Part shown: piece after piece, positions 44,636-54,656 of the stretch
Numbering within the stretch: position 1 is the stretch's first letter
Layout of the letters: each line of letters opens with the position of its first letter
Source: JAFGPL01 sp963781805
GTDB lineage: Bacteria > Bacteroidota > Bacteroidia > Bacteroidales > UBA10428
Direction of reading: 5' to 3'
Assembly (NCBI GenBank): GCA_963781805.1
Contig: CAWAHF010000004.1
Location: 3,038,001 to 3,102,000, forward strand
Length of the DNA stretch: 64,000 nucleotides
The notes under the pieces: generated by a model
Told to the model about the DNA's origin: nothing
Seen by the model: the letters and a program-made list of their open reading frames with translations, nothing else
The model's database searches: none
Translations under genes and position numbers: made by a program

Positions 44636-46747
44636 ATGAAAAATGTATTTGTAAAATCAGGGGTATTGCCAGTATTGCTGATAATTTTATCCCAATCAAT
44701 TCTTTCGCAGCAGCAGGATCCCCTCAGATCGCAATTATATGTCATTGCCAAATCCTATGGCGATTCGGTACTTATACGCTGGGCACCGGATAAACCGGTA
44801 GCATGGCAACTTGGCAATAAAGCAGGTTACCGGGTGGAACGCCTGTCAATGGGTAAGGATTCAACATCAGCAATCGGCTCCTGGCAATTACTAACCAAAG
44901 ATACGTTACGAACCTGGCCGCTGGATTTAATGAAAGCCAGATTGCGTAACGACCGGTTTGCACCTATTGTTGCCCAGGCCGTATATGGAAAAAGTTTTAC
45001 ACCAAATTCGCAGGGTTTGGGAACAAAGGGTTTAATGAACCTGGCACTCGAACAGGAGAACCGGTATTCATTTGCGCTTTTTGCAGCGGATAATTCAGGT
45101 GGAGTGGCAAGTGCCCTGGGTTTGCGGTTTATGGATAAGACTGTTGAAAAAGGTAATAGTTATCTATACCGGGTGATAAGTTTTGTCGATCTCAATAAGT
45201 TCAAAGTGGACACTGGGTTTATTCTTATAAATACTAATAAAATCGAATCGGTTCCGGCTGCTCCCGATTTTACAGCAGACGGGCAGGAAAAGAAAATTGT
45301 ACTCGAATGGAATATCATTCTCTACAAAAATACGTTCGGGAGTTATTATATCGAGCGATCAACTGATAAAAGAGGTAAAAAATGGGAACGACTCACTCCC
45401 ATGCCTGTTGTATTGGGAACACCTGACAATGCAAAACAAGAAGCATATCTGATGTCATATGCTGATTCTGTTGGTGAAAATTATGTTCCTTATAAGTATC
45501 GTATTATCGGTATTACTCCCTTTGCCGAACTAAGCGAACCATCAGCTGTTGTTACAGCTTGGGGTCGTGACCGAACGCCGCCTTCACCAATATTCAATAT
45601 CGAAGCAAAAGGCCTGGATGAGAAAAGTATAGAAATAACCTGGAATAAGGATGTGATTGAACCGGATTTGAAAGGGTTTATCATTGAACGATCTGATAAA
45701 GTTGATCAGGGTTTTCAAACCCTGACTACGGATATCCTTGGGAAAGAAGCAAGAAGGTATGTAGACAGAACCGCCAATCTGTTTGCAGAAAATTATTACA
45801 GGGTGCTTTCGGTAGATACTGCAGGTAACATAAATCCTTCATTCACAGCATATGCCTTTGTTGTCGACAGCATTCCCCCGGCCATGCCTGCGGGCCTGGA
45901 AGGAATAATAGATACAAATGGCATTGTAACCCTGAAATGGAAGCTGGGACAGGAACCTGATATACTCGGATACCGGGTTTTCACTGCCAACCAGGCTGAT
46001 CACCAATTTGCAAATATTACTCCCTACCCGGTGGGAGATACAACGTTTACCGACAGCATCAGCCTGAATACACTTACCAAACATGTGTATTACAAGGTGA
46101 TTGCAGTCGATGGCCACTATAATCACAGTGTACCTTCAAAAATACTTGAACTTAAACGGCCCGATAAGGTGATACCTGTGAAACCACTTTTCAGTAATGT
46201 ATTGGTTACGGATTCTTCGGTTGTCCTAACGTGGTTTAACAGTTCCTCCTCCGATGCGGTTAAAACAAATCTCTACAGACGTACCGAAAAGTCAGACTGG
46301 ATGTTAATACAATCATTTGATGTGCAGGGAAAAGTACAAAATTACACGGACAGGCGCCTCACCAAAAAAGTGATGTATTACTACACCCTCGAAGCCAAAG
46401 ATGATGCAGGACTTTTGTCAGGCAAATGTAATCCGGTATCTGCCCGCGTATATGATAATGGGGTGCGTGACGCACTGAAAAACTTCAATGTCAACTATAA
46501 CACAGCCAGCAAAAAAGTGGAAATAAACTGGGAATACAAGCAGAATTCGGATTTGTATTTCGTTATATATCGCTCATACAATGATGGAGATTTTACGGTA
46601 TATAAATCGGTTGATGGTGAGAAACGAAGTTACAGTGATGGCGGACTTGTTGGAAATGGAAGGTACCAGTATGCAATACGTGTAGTTTATAATGACGGAG
46701 GACAAAGCCCGCTAAGCAAACGCATAAGCCTGATGGTGGAAGATTAA
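44636..46747 (+). CDS. Exported multi-fibronectin-III protein
   Basis: 703 residues. Signal peptide about 1-24 (ILSQSILSQ). An N-terminal module (about 30-200) of unknown type contains RSQLYVIAKSYGDSVLIRWA. At least five Fn3-like domains follow, each with the ITW/LKW...GY.V.R pattern (near 210, 320, 420, 510 and 605). No T9SS sorting domain. It begins 14 bases after the TANFOR gene, so it is third in the operon. Multi-Fn3 proteins of this type often accompany TANFOR proteins in Bacteroidota; a structural or adhesive surface role is likely, unproven. Confidence 0.78.
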   Translation: MKNVFVKSGVLPVLLIILSQSILSQQQDPLRSQLYVIAKSYGDSVLIRWAPDKPVAWQLGNKAGYRVERLSMGKDSTSAIGSWQLLTKDTLRTWPLDLMKARLRNDRFAPIVAQAVYGKSFTPNSQGLGTKGLMNLALEQENRYSFALFAADNSGGVASALGLRFMDKTVEKGNSYLYRVISFVDLNKFKVDTGFILINTNKIESVPAAPDFTADGQEKKIVLEWNIILYKNTFGSYYIERSTDKRGKKWERLTPMPVVLGTPDNAKQEAYLMSYADSVGENYVPYKYRIIGITPFAELSEPSAVVTAWGRDRTPPSPIFNIEAKGLDEKSIEITWNKDVIEPDLKGFIIERSDKVDQGFQTLTTDILGKEARRYVDRTANLFAENYYRVLSVDTAGNINPSFTAYAFVVDSIPPAMPAGLEGIIDTNGIVTLKWKLGQEPDILGYRVFTANQADHQFANITPYPVGDTTFTDSISLNTLTKHVYYKVIAVDGHYNHSVPSKILELKRPDKVIPVKPLFSNVLVTDSSVVLTWFNSSSSDAVKTNLYRRTEKSDWMLIQSFDVQGKVQNYTDRRLTKKVMYYYTLEAKDDAGLLSGKCNPVSARVYDNGVRDALKNFNVNYNTASKKVEINWEYKQNSDLYFVIYRSYNDGDFTVYKSVDGEKRSYSDGGLVGNGRYQYAIRVVYNDGGQSPLSKRISLMVED

Positions 46748-46972
46748 AAAAAAGTTATTTTACTCTTCACTTTCCCCGGATCGGTTCAAGCATCTTTTTC
46801 CGGCTTATATTTTTATTAAATTTTTGGTGAGACTTACTCGTATTTATGGTATATTTAGGTCATAAATCATCAGAGCAGTGTTGATAATCAAAACACTTTT
46901 GCTTCCTTCATCCGGCCTGGTAATTCAGAGAAGTGTTTTAATGTTAAACTGTACGTATGAATAACACGCACT

Positions 46973-48436
46973 ATGAAAAGGATTCATCTCCTTACCGCAG
47001 TTACCTTACTAAGCTTTGCTTCTTTGAGGTCCCAGGATTACCAGACAGTATTTTCAGACAGGGTTGCCTGTTTTCAAAATAAAAATAAATATGTAGAATG
47101 TATACGGATAGATTCAGTGAATTATCAGACAGATTCAGTATTTTATCCTTTTTCTAATATACAGGAGTTGGATGATGATTGTTTTACACCTTCCGGGCCG
47201 TCATGGATCGGTAAAAAGTTGATGATTCAGAATAACGGATATAATTTATTCTTCAATAAAAACAATGACACCATTAAAATAAAGACCAATGCTTTGTTGA
47301 ATGAATCGTGGACTGCTTATGAGCTGCCTGATTCAACTGTTATAACAGCAAGGGTATTAAAACATGACACATCTGAATTTCTTGGTCAGTTGGATTCTGT
47401 CAAAACAATCGGTTTTCAGGTATATACCAAAAATATGACCCCGGTAACTCACCCTCTGAATGATATGACGCTATTGTTAAGTAAGAATTTCGGGTTGATT
47501 AAAACCTTCAATTTTTATCTGTTCCCCGGTTATGAAATCAATTTTCCCGACTATTATCTGCAGGAATATAACTTAACAGGACTTTCGAAACCTCAAATCG
47601 GAATACAAAACCTTACAAGGTTTGATGTTTTTGATTTTCAGCCCGGAGATGAAATTCATGTTTTATATGAAGAAAGCCGTTGGGGAACGGGTGATGATTA
47701 TTCAATAACTCAAAAAACCATAACAAAATATCTGACAAGAGCGGATTATCCTGATTCCATCGTGTATTCATTTGATATAAAAAGCAACAGGAACACAATC
47801 AGGACTGATGCGACCCTATTCAGTTATTTACATGATATCAGAAAATCAGTCATCGTGCCGGATACAATTTTTGATAAATTACCGGGAGAGCCTATAAGGA
47901 GCGAATATGAAGCCTATTCTTATGTGATGTACAATAATGGTACTATATCCAAAACAGAACCGTCGGGATATGACAGGATCTGTTCACCATATAATGACTC
48001 CTGCTGGATGCGATGTGATGTTTGGGGTTGTTGGCCGTCATATTCATACATCAAAGGTCTGGGCGGACCTTATTATGAATGTGATGATTTCTTTTTTGGA
48101 TTTATAAAAGAAAACAATGAATTGGTTTATTATAAAAAAGGAGATCTGACTTCTGGTACTCCTTTAATAGTAACTGATACTAATAATGTTGTTTTAGAGG
48201 AAGAAACAGAAGTGTTTCCAAATCCGGCGAAGGATATTCTCTGGATTAAGACATTAAACAATTATTTACCCCTGGTCTTTGAATTAATTGATATCAATGG
48301 AAAATCCCTGTTCCAAAAGAGTATTGTCACGGTGAGCACTACAATAAATCTCGGATCATTTCCCGCAGGTATCTATTTCTATAGATTATCAGATGATACC
48401 GGAGTCATTAAAAACGGAAGGCTGATAAAAGAATAA
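46973..48436 (+). CDS. T9SS-secreted hypothetical protein
   Basis: 487 residues. Signal peptide about 1-20 (SFASLRSQ), an uncharacterised middle with many aromatic and acidic residues and several cysteines (CSPYNDSCWMRCDVWGCW near 340-360, likely disulfides), and a clear T9SS sorting domain at the end (EVFPNPAKDILWIKTL ... FPAGIYFYRLSDD). Function unknown. It stands alone after the TANFOR operon, 225 bases downstream. Confidence 0.78.
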   Translation: MKRIHLLTAVTLLSFASLRSQDYQTVFSDRVACFQNKNKYVECIRIDSVNYQTDSVFYPFSNIQELDDDCFTPSGPSWIGKKLMIQNNGYNLFFNKNNDTIKIKTNALLNESWTAYELPDSTVITARVLKHDTSEFLGQLDSVKTIGFQVYTKNMTPVTHPLNDMTLLLSKNFGLIKTFNFYLFPGYEINFPDYYLQEYNLTGLSKPQIGIQNLTRFDVFDFQPGDEIHVLYEESRWGTGDDYSITQKTITKYLTRADYPDSIVYSFDIKSNRNTIRTDATLFSYLHDIRKSVIVPDTIFDKLPGEPIRSEYEAYSYVMYNNGTISKTEPSGYDRICSPYNDSCWMRCDVWGCWPSYSYIKGLGGPYYECDDFFFGFIKENNELVYYKKGDLTSGTPLIVTDTNNVVLEEETEVFPNPAKDILWIKTLNNYLPLVFELIDINGKSLFQKSIVTVSTTINLGSFPAGIYFYRLSDDTGVIKNGRLIKE

Positions 48437-49028
48437 TTGTCGATTGTTTCTCAAATTCCTGACACAAACGGTCTTTTCCAGAGCAATAGGCCTCTCGGTC
48501 TTACAGACACCTTTCCTGAAAACAGGGGAGGAAAATTTCGCTTTCATATTGGTGGAATTCCCTCCGGTTTTAAGGCGGGACAGGCTCTTTTTCTAAGGGG
48601 GATGCGTCTTTAAACGGGCTATGGTATATGTTTTAAGCATGCAATGATCAACTCATTATTCCTGAAGTTCAGGTATGCAGAATGCTCTTTTGTACCCGCT
48701 CAGGTGTGTTTCCGTTAGGTTCTAACATTTAGTGGCCTCCCAAACCCTCCTGTGAGGAGGGCTTAAGTCCCTCTCCTTGCAGGAGAGGGATTTAGGGAGA
48801 GGTCATAATGCTCTATTATATAAACATCTGATTCTGTTAAAAGAAATGATTTTACAGAATTAAACAGCGCAATATATCAGAAGAGACACATTGAGGTCAG
48901 ACATGATATATTTGACACAAAGGAGAACCAGGTAGTTCTATGTTGTACTCAATTTACTAATTTATCTTCACCGAACATAACTCGTTGAAAAAAACCGGTC
49001 TTTATTTATATTTAGTCTAAATAATAAT
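48437..49028. other. Gene-free stretch with palindromic repeats
   Basis: No gene seen. It contains a CCCTCCTGTGAGGAGGG hairpin and a TCCCTCTCC..GGAGAGGGA hairpin (about 48745-48800), types of interspersed palindrome common in Bacteroidota genomes. A related TCCCTCTCATTTGGAGAGGG hairpin is at about 8210. Confidence 0.55.
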
Positions 49029-49036
49029 TATCTTTG
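49029..49036 (+). promoter_or_regulatory. -7 promoter element TATCTTTG
   Basis: Matches TAnnTTTG; transcription would begin near 49043, giving a ~30-base leader to the ATG at 49073. Confidence 0.65.
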
Positions 49037-49072
49037 GGAGATATCACAATTATCCATTTAAAACTTAAAACT

Positions 49073-49351
49073 ATGTCACACTATCTGATAGAAGTTCCTC
49101 ATGCAGATAACAAGACTGCATGTTTGCATGCCGCAAAAGTTTTTCTCGATTCGGGTTCACATTTTCTTGCCAATGCCGATTGGGGTTGTTCCGAAGGTGA
49201 ACATAAGGCATGGCTGGTTGTGGATGTGGATGATAAGAGTCAGGCGCTGCAAATTGTTCCGCCACTTTACCGTAACCGCGCTAAAATAATTACTCTTGAA
49301 AAATATACCAAAGAAAAGTTTGAAGAGAACTTAAAGTATCATACAGCCTGA
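49073..49351 (+). CDS. Small conserved hypothetical protein
   Basis: 92 residues from ATG 49073; a longer frame to 49034 overlaps the -7 element and is rejected. Ferredoxin-like alpha/beta pattern: YLIEVPHADNKTACLHAAKVFL, then SHFLANADWGCSEGEHKAWLVVDVD. A conserved DWGC...H region could bind a ligand or metal, but no function is known to me. Cytoplasmic. It is the only gene between two long gaps. Confidence 0.75.
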   Translation: MSHYLIEVPHADNKTACLHAAKVFLDSGSHFLANADWGCSEGEHKAWLVVDVDDKSQALQIVPPLYRNRAKIITLEKYTKEKFEENLKYHTA

Positions 49352-49658
49352 CTTCATTGGTAATTTAATTCCCGAAGTCATATACTATCCCGGCTTTTCA
49401 GGGAATAAATTCAGGATTGTTTCCGTTAATAGGGAATTTTATATCTTTATGTAATGAAAAATTTTTCATAGTGGATAAGTATGAACTGGAAATATATTTA
49501 TGTTCTATGCGAAATTCCTCAGAATTTGATAAATAATAGTATTTGCAGGTTTTTTCAGTTTTAATGCTGTATAATTATGACTGGAAGAGAAGGTAAATTT
49601 TCATCAAAAAACACCAGTTTTGTAACAAATATTCCTACCCGGATAGATGAGCGTATTC
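49352..49658. other. Gene-free stretch
   Basis: AT-rich, with no coding frame and no repeat that I can connect to others. It ends in the promoter of the next gene. Confidence 0.5.
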
Positions 49659-49666
49659 TAATTTTG
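49659..49666 (+). promoter_or_regulatory. -7 promoter element TAATTTTG
   Basis: Matches TAnnTTTG; gives a leader of about 24 bases to ATG 49697. Confidence 0.6.
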
Positions 49667-49696
49667 AGTTCAAATTAATAACCAAAAAGTAGTACT

Positions 49697-50728
49697 ATGA
49701 AAAAATTAATATTTACACTTTTATTTGCTTTACCATTTTTAGCAGCAGTTGCACAAATCACAAACGAATCTTATACAGCGTTGAAGATTCCTGATGGAAA
49801 GGCGCCTGTAATCGACGGAGTAATTGACAATATCTGGAACAATGTGGAGATTGTTCCTCTGTTAAAGGTACCTGACAATACGAATATTACCGAACCAAAT
49901 CCCGATCCAACGGATTTTTATGCCGAAATCGGTATGTTGTGGAATGATGATGGTATCTTTTTCCTGTTCAAAGTAACAGACGACGTGATTGTAATTGAAG
50001 ATGATGATCCAACCCTGAGTGTTGTTCCTGCAGATAAATGGTGGACAGATGATAATATCAACATTTTATTTTCCAAAGACCTGGTAAATGCTTCTTTCGA
50101 TCAATTTGAATTTGCATGGCAGGAAGGAATTGACCAGGAAGAAAAACTTTCGTCAGACGACTGGCTGAATGCTGCATTGATTGATGGGTCGATGGTTCAA
50201 TCGGCGTGGTACCAGGATGGAACCGACTGGTCACTGGAAACATTTATTAACTGGCAGTCTTTTAACAACGGATCGGTTACCATTACCCCCGGAATGAAAA
50301 TATACCTGGAAGCCAGGGCAAGAGACGATGATGACGGAGGAAGCTGGGAATCAATGTTTCAATGGAGCACAACGAACTATGCTGTAGAATCTACAGGTGA
50401 AGGACTGGGTGAAGTCACTCTTTCTGCCAATGAGATTGAGGTTCCAACCGGAATTACGGAACAATCCTCAGATTTCAATCAGGAAATAATTTATCCGAAT
50501 CCGGCAGCTGATTTTTCCAGATTGAGTTTCAACCTGGAAAAACCCGGATTGATTTCGGTGAAAATACTGGATCTTGACGGAAAAGAAATTACCACGGTAT
50601 TGAATGAATTAAGACCTCAGGGTAAACAGATAATTCTGTTGGAAACCAGGAATCTTGCTAAAGGAAATTACCTGGTAAAAATAATTACTGCAGATGGAAG
50701 CAAAGTAGTAAAACTTGTTAAGTTATAA
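49697..50728 (+). CDS. CBM9-like T9SS-secreted protein
   Basis: 343 residues. Signal peptide about 1-19, then a single CBM9-like/DOMON-type beta sandwich (about 28-250; GKAPVIDGVIDNIWNNVE, GMLWNDDGIFFLFKVTDD, MKIYLEARARDDDDGG), a fold that binds sugars or haem in secreted enzymes. The end is a T9SS sorting domain (IYPNPAADFSRLSF ... LAKGNYLVKIITADG). Probably a surface glycan-binding protein; no catalytic domain. Its terminator lies 300 bases downstream, beyond an inserted MITE-like element. Confidence 0.83.
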   Translation: MKKLIFTLLFALPFLAAVAQITNESYTALKIPDGKAPVIDGVIDNIWNNVEIVPLLKVPDNTNITEPNPDPTDFYAEIGMLWNDDGIFFLFKVTDDVIVIEDDDPTLSVVPADKWWTDDNINILFSKDLVNASFDQFEFAWQEGIDQEEKLSSDDWLNAALIDGSMVQSAWYQDGTDWSLETFINWQSFNNGSVTITPGMKIYLEARARDDDDGGSWESMFQWSTTNYAVESTGEGLGEVTLSANEIEVPTGITEQSSDFNQEIIYPNPAADFSRLSFNLEKPGLISVKILDLDGKEITTVLNELRPQGKQIILLETRNLAKGNYLVKIITADGSKVVKLVKL

Positions 50729-50749
50729 TTTTCATTCTTCATTATTAAT

Positions 50750-51012
50750 TAGTGTCTGCAAGAATACTATACTTTTAAGTCATCCTGAGACTTCGATAGT
50801 GATAAATCACTATTTATAAATACGTTGACACGATAGTCAGCCTGAGCGCTGCGCCGTCGGCAAGCCTTTGGCGACCGATGGGAGTCGAAGGCTAGTATTG
50901 CATGTCGTTAGCAGCTTGTTTCAGGATCTATGAGTTTCTGTTTATGAGATGCTGAAACAAGTTCAGCATGACTTTGCTTAATGGATTTAAGGAGTTTTCT
51001 TGCTGACACTAA
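50750..51012. mobile_element. MITE-like inverted-repeat element
   Basis: About 263 bp with terminal inverted repeats AGTGTCTGCAAGAA and TTCTTGCTGACACT. Internal palindromes include GTCATCCTGAGACTTCGATAG and GCTGAAACAAGTTCAGCATGAC. No coding frame. It sits between the CBM9-like gene and its terminator, consistent with insertion. Confidence 0.68.
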
Positions 51013-51028
51013 TAATAGTTTTAGGAGG

Positions 51029-51082
51029 ATCAACCTGTTTTCTTTAATCGCCAGGTTAAAGAAAACAGGTTGATTTTTTTTA
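51029..51082 (+). terminator. Strong rho-independent terminator
   Basis: A 19-bp perfect stem (51029-51047 with 51056-51074), an 8-base loop and eight T residues. Likely the original terminator of the CBM9-like gene, now displaced. The stretch from here to 51497 holds no other recognisable feature. Confidence 0.92.
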
Positions 51083-51497
51083 TAATCTATTCCATCAAAA
51101 ATGGTAATGTAGTACCGCTTCTATGGAGTTGTTCAACAGATTTAAAATTTAACTGCTATACTTTCGCACCTGACAGAGCTCCGAAATTGTCTTTCAGGAA
51201 TAGAGTTGCAGACCCGAACGTATGGTAGTATGTTCATTAAGATTCTCAATAAAGCCTCATAGGAGCGATACAAGAAAAGAACAAATTTTGTATTTATAAA
51301 TTCATTTTTTCAGTCAACGTCAATTTGTTATAAAACTATCAGTAGTGCAAAACCATATATAACCTGCCAGAAAAATTTTCCGGTACGGGTAATATAAAAA
51401 TATTCAAACTATCATATTTCTTTCTTTGATAGCATCCTAACAATAATCTTTCTATTTTTACCAGTCATTTGACAATTGGCGGAACAATATATTATAT

Positions 51498-52709
51498 ATG
51501 AAAGACGATAAGATTTTGCAGATTACCAACGATGTGAGCTGGATTGGGATTCTGGATCAGGATATTGTTACATTCGATATTGTAATGGAAACGGCTTATG
51601 GCACTACATACAATTCTTATTTTATCAATGCGGAGAAGAAAGCCATCATTGATACTTCAAAAGAAACGTTCAAAGACATATACCTTTCTAAAGTCAGGCA
51701 GGTTGTCAATCCTGCCGAAATAGATTACATCATTCTCAATCATACGGAACCTGATCATTCAGGAAATCTGAGACACCTCCTGAAGCTGGCGCCCAATGCC
51801 ACCGTTTACGGAAGCCGTCAGGCAATTAACTACCTGAACGAGATTGTCGGAATACCTTTCAAATCCGTATTTGTGCAAGATGGAGATGTCCTCAGTCTTG
51901 GAAACAAAACGCTTCAATTTATCACAGCTCCAAATCTCCACTGGCCCGATACGATGTATACTTACCTCGTGGAAGATAAATTGCTGTTTACCTGTGATTC
52001 TTTCGGAGCTCACTATTGCAATGAGCTGATGTTTGATGACCAGGTGGAGGATTATTCGGATGCATTCAAATATTATTTTGATGTGATCCTGAGGCCTTTC
52101 AGCAAGTTCATGGTAAATGCAATTGAAAAAATTAAACCGCTTGATATTGCTGCCATTTGCCCCGGTCACGGACCTATTCTCAGATCCACCTGGAAGGAAA
52201 TTGTAGAAAAGACCAGCCGATTTGCAGAAATTTATCTGGCCGATGCGAAATGTGAAGATAATAATGTGCTGATTACATATGTTTCAGCATATGGCTACAC
52301 GAAACATATGGCTGAACTAATTGCACAGGGAATCTCTGAAGTCGTAAATTATAAAGTAAATGTGGTAGATATCGAAAACATTCAACTGGGCGATCTGGAA
52401 GAACTTATTGTAAGAAGCAATTCCATACTGATTGGTTCACCCACCATAAATCAAAACACATTGTTGCCTGTATACAAGATGTTTGCGCTGATAAACCCCA
52501 TCAGGGATAAAGGCAAAAAGGCGGCAGCATTTGGTTCTTACGGCTGGAGCGGTGAAGCGGTTAAACTGATTGAAAATCATTTACGGGCATTGAAATTCGA
52601 TGTGATTTGTGAGGGCATCTCGGCAAGGTTCTATCCGGGAAATGAAAAATCTAATCAGACCGTCGAATTTGGGAGAAACTTTGCAAAACAGATTCTGGCG
52701 ATGAAATAA
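51498..52709 (+). CDS. FprA-type flavodiiron protein
   Basis: 403 residues, normal for A-type flavoproteins. A metallo-beta-lactamase-like domain (1-250) holds the di-iron ligands H82, E84, D86 (HTEPDH), H148 (NLHWPD), D167 (TCDSFG) and H224 (CPGHGP). A flavodoxin domain follows (about 256-403) with the FMN phosphate loop VSAYGYTKHMA. It reduces O2 to water or NO to N2O in the cytoplasm using rubredoxin or a similar donor. No rubredoxin gene is adjacent. It points to an anaerobic or microaerobic host. Confidence 0.95.
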   Translation: MKDDKILQITNDVSWIGILDQDIVTFDIVMETAYGTTYNSYFINAEKKAIIDTSKETFKDIYLSKVRQVVNPAEIDYIILNHTEPDHSGNLRHLLKLAPNATVYGSRQAINYLNEIVGIPFKSVFVQDGDVLSLGNKTLQFITAPNLHWPDTMYTYLVEDKLLFTCDSFGAHYCNELMFDDQVEDYSDAFKYYFDVILRPFSKFMVNAIEKIKPLDIAAICPGHGPILRSTWKEIVEKTSRFAEIYLADAKCEDNNVLITYVSAYGYTKHMAELIAQGISEVVNYKVNVVDIENIQLGDLEELIVRSNSILIGSPTINQNTLLPVYKMFALINPIRDKGKKAAAFGSYGWSGEAVKLIENHLRALKFDVICEGISARFYPGNEKSNQTVEFGRNFAKQILAMK

Positions 52710-52761
52710 GGTGAATACGTGAGATAACAATTTATCACAATCAACCTACAACGAATAAATT

Positions 52762-53235
52762 ATGCAAAAAACAGCTTTATTTCCAGGTTCGTTCGACCCT
52801 ATTACCATTGGTCACGAATCTGTTGTTAAGAGGGCTCTCCCATTGTTCGATAAAATTATTATCGCAATCGGGTATAACTCTACAAAAGAAGGATATTTTT
52901 CACTGGAACAAAGACTTGAATGGATCAAATTAGTATTTGATAACGAACCAAAAATAGAGGTTGCCAGTTTTCAGGGTCTTACCGTTGATTTCTGCCGTGA
53001 AGTTAAGGCAGGATTCATACTTCGTGGTCTCAGAACATCAGCCGATTTTGAATATGAACGTGCAGTTGCCCAAATGAATAAGGTGATGCTGCCCGAAATA
53101 GAATCGGTATTCCTGCTCACATTGCCCGAACATACCCACATCAATTCAACCATCGTAAGGGAAATAATTCGTCTTGGAGGAAATGCCGATGCATTTTTGC
53201 CGGAAATAATCAAAAAAACACTCAGACCTGCATGA
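52762..53235 (+). CDS. coaD: Phosphopantetheine adenylyltransferase
   Basis: 157 residues, typical length. It has the nucleotidyltransferase start FPGSFDPITIGHESVVKRA (TIGH motif), KAGFILRGLRTSADFEYE, and the INSTIVRE motif. It catalyses the fourth step of coenzyme A synthesis: 4'-phosphopantetheine plus ATP gives dephospho-CoA. Cytoplasmic. The stop overlaps the next start by 4 bases (ATGA). Confidence 0.97.
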   Translation: MQKTALFPGSFDPITIGHESVVKRALPLFDKIIIAIGYNSTKEGYFSLEQRLEWIKLVFDNEPKIEVASFQGLTVDFCREVKAGFILRGLRTSADFEYERAVAQMNKVMLPEIESVFLLTLPEHTHINSTIVREIIRLGGNADAFLPEIIKKTLRPA

Positions 53236-54656
53236 ATCAAAAAATCAATCCGATAAAATTGTTGCTGTTAGTTCCAACGATCTTTTACTCGCTTCAGATA
53301 AGCGCCGGGGAGGCTATTCTTTACGGCAAATCGAAAGCATGGGCTGGAAGCGAGATCATATTTTATAAGTATAAGGAATTAATTACAAATTCCGAAGAAC
53401 CTTTGGCATCGACTGTTGTAGATAGTAACGGAACATTTGAACTTAAAATACCTTTGCAGCAAACAGAGTATATTTTTACGCATCTTGGAATTTACAACCT
53501 TTACCTGTATGCCGGTCCGGGCAGTAATTACGAACTGGTACTTCCTCCGTTCCAGGAGAAATCCGTAGCTGATTTGCTGAATCCGTATTTCCAGGAACTT
53601 ACCATGCTGGTTGGAATTGTCAATATTAAAGAGCATGACATTAATTTGCTCATCAGAATGTTCGATGACGCCTATGAACCATACTACACTAAACACGTGG
53701 TTGAATCGGTGTCGGGAAAAGATTTTTCAAAACTGGATGAAGATATACAGCGAATAGAAGCTCCTTTTGTTAAGGATACAAACACCTATTTCAAAGAATA
53801 CCGGGAATATAAGTATGCGTATCTGAGATATCTCGCCCTGCAGCATAAAGTAATCACTGTATCTGAAATGTATTTTACCGGGAAACCGGTTTTATACCAC
53901 AATCAGGCTTATATGAATTTGTTTAACCAGGTTTTTGATGACTATTTTCTATATCATGGAAGAACCGATGAAGGAAAACAAATTTTTGAGGATATAAATA
54001 GCCTGGGCTCGTATACCGATTTATGGAAAACACTGAAAAAGAATAAAGTTTTTAAGGGAGATACGCTGCTTGAACTGGTCATTCTTAAAAACCTGTTTGA
54101 TGAATTTTATAACGACCAGTTTTCACGGGGCGGCATTTTACAGGTGCTGGATTCCCTTGCCGCCAAAACAAAGATTGCAGAGCACAAAATGATTGCCGAA
54201 ACTATCCGTGCAAAAATTACCAAACTGCTGAGCGGCTATCCCCCTCCAAATTTTGAATTGTATGATCTCGACAGCAACCTGGTTAAGCTTAGTGATTTCA
54301 GGGGTAAATATCTTTACCTGAATTTTTGTTCCTGCAGCAGTTATACCTGCCTGAAAGAATTTGAGCTTTTGCAGGGGTTATACGACCGGCATAAAAACAG
54401 ACTTCAAATTGTTACCATTGCCGTAGATTCCTATGCAGAATCATTAAGTTCATTTTTACAGAAGAATTCCTATCACTGGAAGTTTTTGTATTACGGAAAT
54501 AATGTTTCTATATTAAAAGATTACGATATACGGGCTTTCCCGACTTATTTCCTCATCGGCCCGGATGGTAAACTAATTATGTCACCGGCTCCCGGTCCGG
54601 ACGAAAACTTCGAATCAAAATTGTTTGACGTGATGAAATCGAGAGGTGATTTATAA
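53232..54656 (+). CDS. TlpA-like thioredoxin-fold exported protein
   Basis: 474 residues. Signal peptide about 1-25, an N-terminal beta domain of DUF4369 type (26-110), a helical middle (about 115-340), and a C-terminal TlpA/redoxin domain (about 345-474; PPPNFELYDLDSNLVKLSDF, cis-Pro loop AFPTYFLIGPDG). The active site is unusual: instead of CxxC it reads C366-S-C368-SSYT-C373. Periplasmic thiol exchange is possible with another pairing of cysteines, or the activity may be lost. Coupled to coaD by an ATGA overlap. Its 3' end overlaps the convergent Nudix gene by 6 bases. Confidence 0.85.
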   Translation: MNQKINPIKLLLLVPTIFYSLQISAGEAILYGKSKAWAGSEIIFYKYKELITNSEEPLASTVVDSNGTFELKIPLQQTEYIFTHLGIYNLYLYAGPGSNYELVLPPFQEKSVADLLNPYFQELTMLVGIVNIKEHDINLLIRMFDDAYEPYYTKHVVESVSGKDFSKLDEDIQRIEAPFVKDTNTYFKEYREYKYAYLRYLALQHKVITVSEMYFTGKPVLYHNQAYMNLFNQVFDDYFLYHGRTDEGKQIFEDINSLGSYTDLWKTLKKNKVFKGDTLLELVILKNLFDEFYNDQFSRGGILQVLDSLAAKTKIAEHKMIAETIRAKITKLLSGYPPPNFELYDLDSNLVKLSDFRGKYLYLNFCSCSSYTCLKEFELLQGLYDRHKNRLQIVTIAVDSYAESLSSFLQKNSYHWKFLYYGNNVSILKDYDIRAFPTYFLIGPDGKLIMSPAPGPDENFESKLFDVMKSRGDL

